Assembly (NCBI RefSeq): GCF_017562075.2
Contig: NC_054081.1
Location: forward strand, 3,342,739 to 3,406,738
Direction: 5' to 3'
DNA from: Anopheles merus
Taxonomy: Eukaryota; Arthropoda; Insecta; Diptera; Culicidae
DNA: 64,000 bases
The notes below the pieces were generated by a model. It saw only the letters and a program-made list of their open reading frames with translations, ran no database searches and was not told the origin of the DNA. This document shows, one piece after another, positions 23,659 to 34,614 of this stretch; the first letter of the stretch is position 1; each line of letters begins with the position of its first letter. Position numbers and translations under genes: made by a program.

Positions 23659-26600
23659 ACAGAATGGGCTACGCATTAGAAGGTGCGGTTCTTGCGGGGA
23701 GAGGGTGGAATACGGGTGCGACTGAAGCACACTAGCCGGCGGATACCGTGAATGAAACCTACTATTAAGTCTATTCGAAAAATAAGATTCACCGTACGTT
23801 TTCGAGGCTAGAATTCGCTTGCACAGTCCCAGGTTGGCCAGTTCCGGCACGGCCGGGTCGAGGGACGTGATAGGAACTGATTTCACCACCTCCGGGATCG
23901 AGTGGCGGGCTTTCGGTGTGGCGGCGGCGGCGGCGGCGGTGTTAGCGACCAGCGGTTCTGCGGTCGCTTTTTTCGCCTCCGGCTCGACCGGGTCGCCCTT
24001 GCGGCGTATGATTTTGATCTCAACGTCCACACCGTGCAGCTTGGAGGCGACCGCCTTCACGATCCCGATCACGATGTGCTCCAGCCCGGGCCGCTCGGAG
24101 TAGTAGTGCAGGACGAGCTGGCCGTTCGTCTCGGTGCAGCGGAACGACGGTGCCCGCATGCCCGGATAGAGCGTGCCGAGATGGTCGTGCAGCGCGTCCA
24201 GGTTCTGCAGGAAGTCGCGCGGCGTCGCCCCGAGCACCTGCAGGATCTTGTCGTAGCCCGAGTCCTGGCAGAACTCGAAGAACGTCTTGCCGAACAGCTC
24301 CAGTATGTCGCCGGCGGGTATGTCTGCGGGCGGGGGAGAAACGGTCAATTTGCAGTTTTGCGTCGGGTGGCCGTAAGTGCTTCCGACGCGGAAAGCCACA
24401 CTTACTGAGTATATCCACGGCCGCCTCTATCAGATTGTACGTTATGTCGTCCTCGTAGATCTGGCGCACCAGAAACTGGCCCTCCATATTTACCTGCGCC
24501 TTTTTCCTGTCGAGTTGGTTTGTTTAGCAAAGTGTTGCGTATTACAATTCAATATAGACCTCAAAACTCCGCTTCCCACTGGAGCTGGCCAGAGCTTGAG
24601 GGTTGGAAATGCTTAGTAATTTCCTGGAATAATGGAGGTAAGCACCATTTCGCTCATCGCTCATCGCACCCTCCAATGGAGTTGGAAATGAATTCCGTCA
24701 TTATAATTAATCAATACCCAATTATTACTTCCACTGAAACGGACCCGACGGCAAATGAGCATGCAAAAACGCTTTTTTTTCGTGTGTAACGCTTCAGTTG
24801 TTGTGCACACGTGGGCAGCAGTGGTATCCCGTCATGATGGGTTGATGAATATTTCGCACCTATCATTCTCCAAACCAGTACAGTGAAAGAAATACCTTTA
24901 AGTGCACTCTCACTTTTCAATATTTTATTTTTGTTCATGTTTACTTCAGATTTTTGAGGTAAATTTATTTTCAATAATTAAACTAAACAACGAAAATGAC
25001 ATTATAAATCACGAAATTCTTAGTGTACATTTAAGTTGATTAGGAAAAAAAAGGTTGATTTTGATATCAATCATCCATCGAGACTTTAATTTAAAATCTT
25101 ATGTCTCTAATGAATCATGAAATTGTGTAAGAAACAATCAGTTTGTGGTTTGTGTGACATCTATTTAAGAAAGAAAGCTCGTATAGCTGAGTATGAAATG
25201 ATTGCAGGATCTTTTAAATCATATTTTAAATCACCAAACAAACTAAACAAATAAGTTAATGGAGCCCTTCACGATTCTAGTCAGTTTTTTTGCATGGAGT
25301 TTGACAGTTGGAGGCTGAAATCACTGTAAACACTCCATACAAAACCACACACAAAACTAGCCTGCAATTTTCAGTCTAGATTATTGTAGCCTCAAAGCTA
25401 GAATTAGATTCGAGTGGAGGAGGTTCTGGAGGTTTGACGAATACACAAAACACTCACACTTTGGGATAAGCCCACCTGTATATTATATCTACTTTGATAG
25501 CTTTTCGAAAACTGCTATACAATACAAACAGCTGACAGGCTGAAATTTTAGCCTACGAACTTAAAACGGAAAGGGCCCCAATAATGGCGATTTCTCTATT
25601 TCGTTTCATTGCATTCCAAACGTGTTTTTGTTTGCTATTCAATTCCAAATTCACATAAACAGCACAGCAGCAATGGTTGCGGGGATGCTGATCCGTCTAT
25701 CTTACCCGAACATGCTCGGTTTTCAACAATGCATTGAAAGATATTCGACAAACGACCAATAAGGTTTTCCAAAACAGCATCATTCACCGCTTAAAAGTTT
25801 GAATGTTTGAACAGCTGTCAAGTATTGTTCTTGCATCACAATAAATTCTCAGTTCTTCCACATAATTTTCAACATATAACAGAGAACCGTCACAGTCATA
25901 TCAGCTTGTAGGCGTGTAGAATGTCATGAGAAAGATCTGAAAAAATATTGTAGTGCAAAATACAACATTTAACCGCAGCTGAAAACCAACTTGCAAGCAG
26001 TAAAACAAACTGTTGATCCTGGGAAATTGGCTCGGAAACCCCCGTATTCAGCTTGCGACTTGCTTTTGGACCTTTTTTTTGGCCCCAAATACAGTCGCAT
26101 GTCAAGGGCATTCGATGTTTCATTTTCACTATTCAGGATACTTTGTCTTCATTTAGATTACAGATAGCACCTATCTCTTAACCCCCCTAGGCTTACAATC
26201 GAAATAAGCTGACATTTAAATAGGATCAAAGATTTCACAGCCAACGATTAATGTTTGATGCGATGGCAAAATTAAACAAATAGCAATACGGCCTATGAAT
26301 CCTCTAGAATAAAAAGTTGAAACAAACACCAAATGTGCTTACAGCAATTACTGCCACTGTAACCGCTCCTTCCCCAGTGCATTGTGCACCGCCGCCACTG
26401 GCACAATAGTAAAATAATACCTCCACGCAGTACTGCTTTACTGCAAATTGGGGCACGTCCTTTAATTACGGTCACGACTCGCGACACCGCGCGGAGTCGT
26501 GCGGATAATTCCAATAATGAGCCCGGTGGCCCGGCTTGCAAGCCAAGCCGTAAGCTTTGCGCTTTGAAATCACGCGCAAGCACGAAATCACGGGACACGA

Positions 26601-27160
26601 ACCAGGAGCAGGGGGGGGGGGGGTCAACATAATGAACCAAACGCGAAATGATGCTATAATTGACCACAAATGAACCTGTGCCTGTGCCTTCTCTGCCAAT
26701 CGGTAGATGGAGATGGAGTTGGGGCCTAGGTGTATTGTTACCATTTGCCAGGTACGTCTAGATTATTAATTAATGGCAGACGCGTATGCGTGTGTGGCAA
26801 GACAGGGGGGGGGGGGGGAGATCGGTAGGTGATGTAATGTTTTCGGTTTGGGATATTGTGCCATGCTCCAATGTCTGCAACGCCCTCCTTCCATGCCTCA
26901 ACCAATGGAATTGATGCAGTTTGCCAAACCTATTACAGGGCAGTGGCGCCCAATGCGGCATAACGGTTCGTGCACTCGTACATGTACTGCACCGGAAGGG
27001 TGCGCAGTTGGTGCATTGCCAGCAAAGCAACGCAATCGAGCCCTTGAGACTAAGGACGATAGCACATCTACAGCTTATTTTTTTAAGTTTCTCTGGACGA
27101 CGAAGCGGGCTTTTTGCAACTCATCAACAATCGTATGAGTTGGGTCGTGAGCCAACTATT

Positions 27161-27197
<37 letters not shown>

Positions 27198-28437
27198 GTC
27201 CGGTGCCAATTCCAGCCAGAATCCAGCTTACAGAATCCTCAGCTGTGTGCCAATGTGTCGTAGGCACTCTCCCTTCGCCTGGCGAAAGGATGTAGTAAGC
27301 GAAGGAATATATTGCACAGGGGGACCATCCTCCGATGGTGCGGGCGGGGTTGCGATTGCAACCGCTTTAAAGTAGGTCAGCTGAAATCCGGAGCACGGAA
27401 TCCAATTAACTTCTGGACATCGAACTGGGGTGGGTGGAGCGGTGCGCATCGTCAAACGCACGGTGACCAAAAATCGAACCCGAGCGACCCTGGCTCCCTC
27501 CAGTTATTAACAATTGCTTGGAGCATTAGGGCACGGACATCCCGGGGGATGTGGAACTTTTTTGTTGTTCACATTTTCGCATTCTTCAATATATTTTTTT
27601 TCTTTTTTGGAGCATTGGACTTGCAGCAACCCAAAACAAAGTCCCCCCAAAAAAAAGGGAATATAAAAACTTCTTCTATCGCTAACATTTAGCGTCAGTT
27701 CGTTCACAGCGGGGGATATTTGGGGATGCGAGCACGTCACGTCGTTCGCAATGCGAACAATTTTCCTCGCAAGCGAGTTGGAGAAGGATTTCAAGAGAAT
27801 TGTAAAAATTCGCGGAGTGAATAAAAGAAATTGAAAGAAAAAACACACACACACCATTTCCCAAGGAATGGTGGAAAAACTTTCACAGCGCATCAGAATT
27901 CAATTGGAAAGTTGGAGCTGCCTTTCCTTTCCTTCTTGATAGTGTGTGTGTGTGTGAAAGAGGGAAAATGAAGTGTTACCTAACAAAAGACTTGGAATTC
28001 GAGCCTCCCCATCCCTCAAACTATCGCCTGCCCGCAGTACGGCTGGCAGTGTTCCTTCACAACACTTACTTTATTTGTTCCCATATGTTTAGACCGAAGT
28101 TTTTTAAAACTAGCAGCTCCAGCGCGTAGTTCACGAATCCGTACTAGTGTCCGCGTAAGTTGCCGTTCCCACACGAGTGCGCGCGAGTCAGTTGTGTCAG
28201 TTTCCAAACCAGCGGACAGCGTGGAATTAAAAAAAAAGAACAGAAACGCTGTAACAGGGGTGCGGGGAATGCCTGGCTTTTCGTTATCGGGACGGTGAAT
28301 TATGTAGCGCCGAAATGGGGGCATCTCCCCGCGAGCCCTCTCCAGGATTAATGGGGAACGCGCTATCGCTCAATCACCCAACGCGTCCACGGCGCGGTGA
28401 CCGGAGATATCCAGAGAGTGTATCGGTCGCTTACCAT
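18850..28437 (-). CDS. Gycbeta100B: soluble guanylate cyclase beta subunit (NO receptor)
   Basis: Heme-binding beta subunit of NO-activated guanylate cyclase, which makes cGMP from GTP as a heterodimer with an alpha subunit in the cytosol. Minus-strand exons: 28437-28435 (ATG only), 28143-28070, 24506-24406, 24323-23793, 23555-23184, 23084-22973, 22346-22187, 22109-22027, 21949-21403, 21269-21112, 18982-18850. All are GT-AG and phase-matched, total 2274 nt = 757 codons plus stop. The N-terminal H-NOX domain has the proximal heme ligand at His105 (LDALHDHLG), a YxSxR motif (YYSER, Tyr133/Ser135/Arg137) and Cys78/Cys122. A PAS-like region, a coiled linker and the cyclase domain follow. The cyclase domain has FSGIVGFGQY, where a catalytic Asp would sit in an alpha subunit, and NTVNLTSRTETTG. 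An insect-type low-complexity insert near residues 240-360, with eight serines at about 293-300, explains the length beyond vertebrate beta1. The last intron holds another gene. Confidence 0.93.
18983..19940. other. cyclase last intron upstream of the nested gene
   Basis: About 0.95 kb between the final cyclase exon and the nested ASB-like start codon. It should contain the nested gene's promoter. No TATA box at a convincing distance or other site is visible. The part near 19440-19640 is less AT-rich but has no coherent frame. Confidence 0.4.
19941..21097 (+). CDS. ankyrin-repeat/SOCS-box protein (ASB17-like), nested in the cyclase gene
   Basis: Predicted substrate receptor for a Cullin5-ElonginBC ubiquitin ligase. 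Exons: 19941-20262, 20331-20544, 20617-21097; GT-AG, phases agree, 338 codons and a TGA stop. Residues near 180-230 (SPLRVALQASAPDVVLILL then HGANPCPDDGG) form an ankyrin-type repeat. The last 41 residues are a SOCS box: a BC-box beginning TLKHTCRCLVRD and a Cul5-box-like LPLP followed by RKMQKYIDLLD. This arrangement with few ankyrin repeats and a SOCS box at the extreme C terminus most resembles ASB17. The whole gene lies in the last intron of the guanylate cyclase gene on the opposite strand; its stop codon is 14 bp from a cyclase exon, so its 3' UTR must be antisense to that exon. The start was chosen as the first in-frame ATG; the N-terminal half has no domain I can name. Confidence 0.85.
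21285..21298 (+). repeat. poly-G tract in a cyclase intron
   Basis: A run of 14 G just upstream, in cyclase orientation, of the acceptor of exon 10 (a poly-C tract in the pre-mRNA). It may act as part of the pyrimidine tract. Confidence 0.8.
22640..22805. repeat. GATTCAT-rich degenerate repeat
   Basis: This part of cyclase intron 6 is built from variants of GATTCA, ATGAATC and AGATTCATGAATCTTT in both orientations, including palindromic copies. It looks like a decayed short satellite or a collapsed inverted repeat and is not coding. Confidence 0.55.
23629..23654 (+). repeat. (AG)n microsatellite in a cyclase intron
   Basis: An uninterrupted GA/AG run of about 26 bp in the intron between cyclase exons 4 and 5. 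Confidence 0.85.
25261..25579. mobile_element. MITE with GGGCCC-type ends and 3-bp TSD, copy 1
   Basis: The element runs from GGAGCCCTTCACGATTCTAG to a terminus ending GGAAAGGGCCCC. It is flanked by AAT on both sides (25258-25260 and 25580-25582). The same element lies inverted at 63407-63947. This 319-bp copy has an internal deletion relative to the 541-bp copy. The 3-bp duplication and GGGCCC ends recall Tourist/PIF-Harbinger MITEs, but the duplication is not the usual TWA, so the superfamily is uncertain. Confidence 0.75.
26611..26818 (+). repeat. two poly-G tracts
   Basis: Runs of 13 G (26611-26623) and 14 G (26805-26818) lie 180 bp apart in the cyclase intron. Confidence 0.8.
27162..27193 (+). 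repeat. (AC)16 microsatellite
   Basis: An uninterrupted AC run of about 32 bp inside the cyclase intron 2. Confidence 0.9.
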
Positions 28438-31400
28438 TTTGTTGCCGTTTGTTGCAGGATTTTCTTTTCTTTTTTTTTAAGTTTGGAGCTCCCCTGTCAC
28501 TGCACTGCTGGTGCTGGTCGCTTTCCGCTTGTTGCTGGATCCCAACCCACCCACTCACGGGCCGACCTGGCGCGACAAATTACGCTGAGCTCCTGAGGCG
28601 GTGCCGGTCTGGGTCATCTGGGTCCCCGAACGGGTTTGGAGAGGCGCCGTTCGACACCGGTTTATCCGCCCTGCCGGTACGGCATGCGTAGCATCCAAGT
28701 AGCAGGCCGCCTGCACTAGCGCCGCGTGCACACAGGTTAAATGTTCAGAATAGGGCGCCGGGAGACGCGCGCTCTTTGCCGATGTTGTCTTACTTTTTTT
28801 TTTGTTAGATATTTCGCGTACCACTGCTGCTCACTGATCGAACACCATCGTATTACACCGCTGTGGACACTGATATTCACACACACATAGGGAGAGAGAG
28901 AGGAACACAATGGCGATGAGTTAATTTGATTGATCTGCGTGTCCTGTACATGCTTTGGGCGGCGTGCGGACGGCAGTGACTTATGGGAAATGAGTGCTAA
29001 AATTGAACCTGATATGAAAACAGAACAGGGCCTGCGAATGTGTGTGTGTGTGTGTGTGTGCGAGGGGGGATTTCCAGCCCCTTCCCCCAACCCAGGCGTC
29101 GTCCAGGCTTGTTTACATGCGGTGCTACGAGCAGCGCATTAGTGTCCAGGTGTTGCAGAGTCATCGTTACTCAACCGGCTTCCCACACAGGCACACAACG
29201 CGCCTCATGGATCGATTCGTGGCCCATAACACGGCACTCTAAACGCACTCCCCCTCCCCAAAACACACACACATACAATCGGGATATTGGAGCACAAGAA
29301 TGGAGGACGCCTGCTAAAGCCTTTGCAGCCACTATCTCCGCGTTCGCGTCGCCTCACAACCTCGCAGAGGTTTTGGTGCGGCAGTACCTCTAAACTGGCG
29401 ATCGATCTCCCTATCTCTGTGTACCCCTTGTGGGACACAAAACCTCCCAACAGGAAGCATGGCAGGGGTGTAACAAATGGAACCACTCTGCAATAGGTCC
29501 CCCGTCCCCTTCAAGACCTCTTTGGAGCAGAGCGCACACATACACTGATTGCACCAACGACGGCGACGGCGACGACTTGATTGCGAGTGATGCGAGGGGG
29601 AAGTTGATGGACGAGCTCTGGGCTGGAATTGTGAGTGTGGGGCCACGCAGCCGACACATCCAGCGGGGGCTATTCCGGGGCTTTTGATCGTGGCGCTGGC
29701 ACTGCCGCCGAACCATCAGCAGCAATGTCTTCAGCTCTGTTGCAGCAGCCGAAGGAAGTGGACTCATTTCCTTGGTCTACCCGCCTTTTTTTGTTAATTT
29801 CCTCCCCCCGTAGCGACACACCACCAACTGTCGCAACTCCCGGAAGTGACTCCGCTGCTCCTCTGCCCAGGTGAGACGACACCAGCAGGAGCAGGGTGGT
29901 TGGAGTTTTAAGATTTGCCACCCTTGGGCAATCGGTCGAATATTTGCAGGTATAGGGCATAATTCCGCCTTCTCCCATATCACCAAAAAAAAAAAAAAAA
30001 ACCCCACACTATCCACGTTGCCGTCCAGAACGGGTGTTGATTGACGTCCGTCGCTGCAGGGCGTCCACTAATCCGCGTGGCGAGAGCTTTATCTGCAATA
30101 AACAGATCTCCCAGGCGCGCTGTTGTCTCGCTGTCGTCGTGGTCGTCCCGTTGTCTACAACAGTTTTGCTGATGGTGTGCTGATTTTTTTCTCGTTTTTT
30201 TTTTTTTTTTTTTGGGACGATAACTTTGGGTCACCGCAAAACCTCACACAGATGTGTCTTTCGGGGATGGCAACTGATAAGGGTTTGGTGCACCGGATAT
30301 GTGCGGCAGGCTCGAAAAAGCTACTCTGGCGCGTCCTTTGCTCGCTTCAACCGCATCCATTGGTTGTTGGTTGAATGGTTACATTGAAGCGCTGGCACAT
30401 TGTCTCTGCACCCTCTGTTCACTTCACACCATACAGCCTGCTCTGCTTGGACCCAGCAGTCACCCAACTCAACGGCGTAACCATTTGTTAACGGACTCTC
30501 CACGGACTAAGCGCCCCGTTTGAAGAGTGTCTTCACCATCCCGTTTTTTCCGTTATTCGTTTTATTTGTTCGTAGCACTAGCGGATGCTGCCGAGAAGCT
30601 ACGCGATGGTGGTCTACCGAGATAGCAAAGTGAAAAAGTTCAAACAATCGTCCGTCTGGCCAGTGTTGCGGTCGGGATCCGGAAGTTGAAGTCCTCGATT
30701 GGGCGAAAGGGGATACACAGAACGGGAAGTTGCCTTTCGCTACCTTTCCACAGAATTTAAGGAAACGTAGACACACTCTCACACACGCACATACATACAC
30801 ACACACATTTTACAGCATCAATCACGCAAACACACACAGAAACTCGGAAAACTCACACGCTGCCCGTCGTTTAGTGGGTAGTAAATCGGCCCGAAGTCAA
30901 GCTTGCAACATAGTAGCCGCGCGCACTCGCTTCCTGTTTCCACTTCCTGTTCTAGCGCAACCACAACGACAACAACAAACACCACCAACCAAACATTAAG
31001 CACCCCGTCCTCCCTCGCAGGGCGTGCGTGTGCAATAAGGGAGAGAAGCTGAAATCGAGCGGATCGATTTGCTGCTACTGCTGCTGCTGCTGCTGCTTGC
31101 GATTGTGTGTAGTAATGGCGAGTGTATGGGAAAAGCGCGGTTCGGGGTTGGCTGTTTTTTTTGCTTCTCCTCTTTTTGGTATGGCCCGTCTTTGCCCGCT
31201 CGGTGTGCTCGGCTACCGATTTGTTCGCAATCCCGACAGTGACTGGTGGTCGGCTAGCATGCTGAACCGTTTTAAGGCGTTCGGGCGTTGGGTAGATTGT
31301 GTTCTTTTCTTTTCTGTTTGGTTTTTTCACCTGCGGCGAGGCGCACTTTTTCCACGACGAGCGAAGGAGCGAAGGACTGTCCCTCTCTCCAGCGACGTAC

Positions 31401-34400
31401 GGCGAGAGTGCGAGGAATCAGCGAGAGACAGAAAGCTTCCTTCCTAGCGTGATGGGAAAATTGTTTCGTCGATTTCGGAGGGTGAATGTCTTTGCTAAGG
31501 ACATAGGGTGTGGTGATTCTCACCGACCGACAGAGCGAGCTACAGTAGGAAGGATATTTGCCCTTTGGTGATTGCTGGGAACGAACACCAGAGAGGGAAG
31601 GAAACCTGTTATACTGGGCAAATGTCCGCGGTGAAAGGTTTGCTGTAACGCAAGGTAGGAGCGTTACGGCAAGCAACTCACCACGAATGTTTGAAATCAT
31701 TTCACTGTCCATCGTTTTAGTACAAAAGAGGGTTGTTTTTGCGCGATGAAAGATAAGGTTCTTATGAGGCTTACCAAATCCCAACTGATTTCAACTAAAT
31801 GTTGCTTTAGAACCGTTTAGTGAAGCTTCATGTAACTTGGCAAACCCTTGGTGTGGGGTGAAAAATAGGCTGGCGAAGGACACACTTTACTTCACTCTCG
31901 TCTGTTCTGTTTCTTGGCAATAAAGGACAAATAAAAAGGAATCAGAGGTTTCAAACCCGCATTGGTATCTGAAGAAAGAATAGTTCGGGGATTGAATTGG
32001 GGCATCGATACTGTACAGGCAGAGCTCATGAGCCAAGGGTTCCCAACTGCCAGAAACTCTTTGCTCTTCAAGGAGATTCAATGGTATAACTTATTCTGAC
32101 TTGATGTCTTATGTCACTATGTAATGTGTAACTGCACTAGTCATCATGATAATGATAAGATTTTTGCAAGAGTGTCTCAAGCGCGCGGACAATTCGGGTT
32201 TCTTTTGGGAGAGTTCGTTGTCTGTTACAAATTCTGGAAGGTCACAACGAGATTCACTCATTGATGATTGTAAATCACCATGTCCAGATACATTAGATAC
32301 TCCCGCTTCGGAAGGTAGTGCGCTGGAACCACCGGCATCCTTTACATTGCTCACCAAGATCCAACTAATGAATCTGGCGCACCACGGATCGTTCATGCAC
32401 GACTTGGCAAAATTTCTTGATATCTCAAATGAAGGACCAAATCTCCCCAGGACTGAGCTCTCCGAATCTGACGTTTGAAGACTGAGTTCTATGGTTTGGC
32501 TGGCATGTCATATACTGAATATTGAATTCCAAACTCCAAAAACCGATCTCGGTGTTGAGTCTCTTGACGCTTCAAAGCATAATCAAGTTTTCCCAGTGCA
32601 GGTTAAGCTTAAGTTAAGTCTCTACTCTGAATCAAGTAGAGGTCGACTATGTCGAGACTGGTTGCATTCGCGTCATAGATTTTCCTCAGTAACTCAGTGA
32701 GCTTCCAGCACATAGTGCTTTAAAAGCGTGGTTCCTGTAACGCTTTCGTGCAATAAAGCTTCAGCCAGCCTCATTTGAATTTGAGTAATGTGGTCCAGGA
32801 TATCTAGAGCGTGTCAAAAATGCAAGTCTATCAAAGGTTGGAGCTTTAGATTAGAGTATCAAAAGCTTATCGTTTTATTGCAACAGTTCTAAAAGCAGAA
32901 CACTTTTATGCAATCTTTCAATGCACATTTTATTAAATTTCAAGCACTACTTAATGCTTAGGTATAGTATTTTTTGGTGTTTTAGCAGTGTTTATCATAC
33001 AGCATCCGGATAATAATTTGACCAATGCAAATATATGACACATCAACCTTATTGTTGTTATTGCTGGTAGCGTAATTCCCAGTCCAAAAATAGTACATCA
33101 TCTCGAAGCACAACCATCTTATTGTAAATGGAGTGGAATTTAGGCTCTGGAACATGATACGTTTACGTTTCAGTTTACGTTTTGCTTTAAGTATTGAAGC
33201 AAAAGTTTGGACGACTTGTGAAAAAAAAGTGCCACCGGGATGCTAGAGCAAACGAGCATTGGATAAATGCTCATGTTCTACCGATTATGCTATTCTAAAG
33301 TGTGATTACAAACACAAACCAGCAATGCAACGATACACTACATGAAACTTGAATAGTAAGCGTCACAGTTGAGGTATGTATGTCACAGTTGAGGTGTAGT
33401 TTGCCTCATGCTCCAATGGTATTTGTGCCTCCAGCGTCGTATGGTATTTGTGTGATTACTCGCCAAGCATTGTAACAGTGGCTTACCTGAGGCTGATATT
33501 TTACTATTCCTCGCTTCCTTTTCCACCTTTTCTCAGCCAAACCTGGCAATCTGCAGACAAATTTGAAGAAAAAAAATTATTAAGGATTGATGATCAGTAC
33601 ATTGAAGTTATTTTTTTGCAACTATTAACATTTCAAGGAATACCAATCACCTGGGCATCAGTGTTAGTCTCAAGCAGATGGCGACTACAATGGTTAATGG
33701 TAACGCAAGGACCATTTAGACGATGCTCGCATACACTTCCTATAAACGCCTATTGCACACTTTGTTAGTATTGCTACAAGCTGAGTTACATGCGCCAACA
33801 CTTTAGACACCAAAACACATTAGACTAAACCGGGACGAATATGCCCTCTATGAAACATTCGTCTCTAGAGCATAGCAGATTACACCCTGCTCCACAAGGA
33901 CAAAGAAGAAGAAAGACACCAGGACGCATCGACTACTGAGCAATATTGGAGATTAATAAGCTAAAGAGGTCTGTCGAATGGAGGCATTGAAACTCGGGAA
34001 TTGGAAAAGAAAATAGAAATGACATCGTGGCACACTTGAGAACGGGTAGAAGAAGATCTATCCAGTAAAATGCATCGTGGTGTTTTTGCGCAGATGACTT
34101 AGGCCGCCTTTAAGTTACGGACCTTGAATTATAGACACGCTCACGCATCTGTGAGGTGTTGTATCTGGACTTACATTACCTAAAACATGGTAGGGGTTAT
34201 GGAAAACGAGTCTGAAATGCCCATAATGTTTCGCATACGTTACATGCTATGCAAATTCTTTTCGAAGCTATTCGAAGCAAATTCTTTTCGAAGTCTAAAG
34301 CTAGACTTTTCCAGTCTAATGTATCAGAATACTCACCCCGTGCTTGGTTAGACCATCCTGCCACTGTAATGTGCATCGCCTTCCTTAATAGTGCTGTACC

Positions 34401-34500
34401 CCGGCCACCACAGCACAACACACTGCCGAACAGAACAGAATTCACAATCGCGCAATCCTGCCAACCACTGTACTGAGCAATTGCCCTTGAAATAAATAAG
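28438..34500. other. upstream region of the cyclase gene, no gene supported
   Basis: The 5' flank of the cyclase, presumably with its 5' UTR and promoter. It holds a TG run (29038-29060), a CTG/CAG-type run (about 31071-31096) and poly-T or poly-A runs (for example 29984-30000 and 30196-30213). From about 31.8 kb the DNA becomes AT-rich. Open frames such as 32146-32478 (110 codons) have no recognisable domain or gene-like context. Confidence 0.45.
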
Positions 34501-34502
34501 AG

Positions 34503-34508
34503 TTTATT
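34503..34508 (-). terminator. poly(A) signal of the acidic-tail gene
   Basis: Minus-strand AATAAA (plus-strand TTTATT) lies 107 bp downstream of the stop codon of the minus-strand gene that ends at 34615. Confidence 0.55.
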
Positions 34509-34614
34509 AACAAATCGTTCGTTGCTTTAAAACATCGCATGCCGGAACATTAAGATTAGCCTTATGCAGCCTGCAATGGCCAGCGTAACATCCTCCATGT
34601 TCTACTGAACCATC

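Larger units (their letters stand above)
24507..28069 (-). other. intron 2 of the guanylate cyclase beta gene
   Basis: A 3.56 kb intron between the exon encoding the H-NOX N terminus (28143-28070) and the exon starting KKAQVNMEGQ. It carries a MITE (25261-25579), two poly-G runs (26611-26623 and 26805-26818), an AC microsatellite (27162-27193) and a possible tRNA-like fragment near 27450-27530. I see no gene inside it. Confidence 0.75.

Noticed and set aside
24020..24487. Start of the cyclase at the internal ATG near 24487
   Set aside because: The family continues N-terminally with KKAQVN and YGFVNYALELLV, found in exons at 24506 and 28143-28070. Starting at 24487 would remove essential H-NOX sequence.
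32146..32478. 110-codon plus-strand frame in AT-rich DNA
   Set aside because: No recognisable domain, no splice or poly(A) context and codon use like the surrounding non-coding DNA. Kept out for lack of support.
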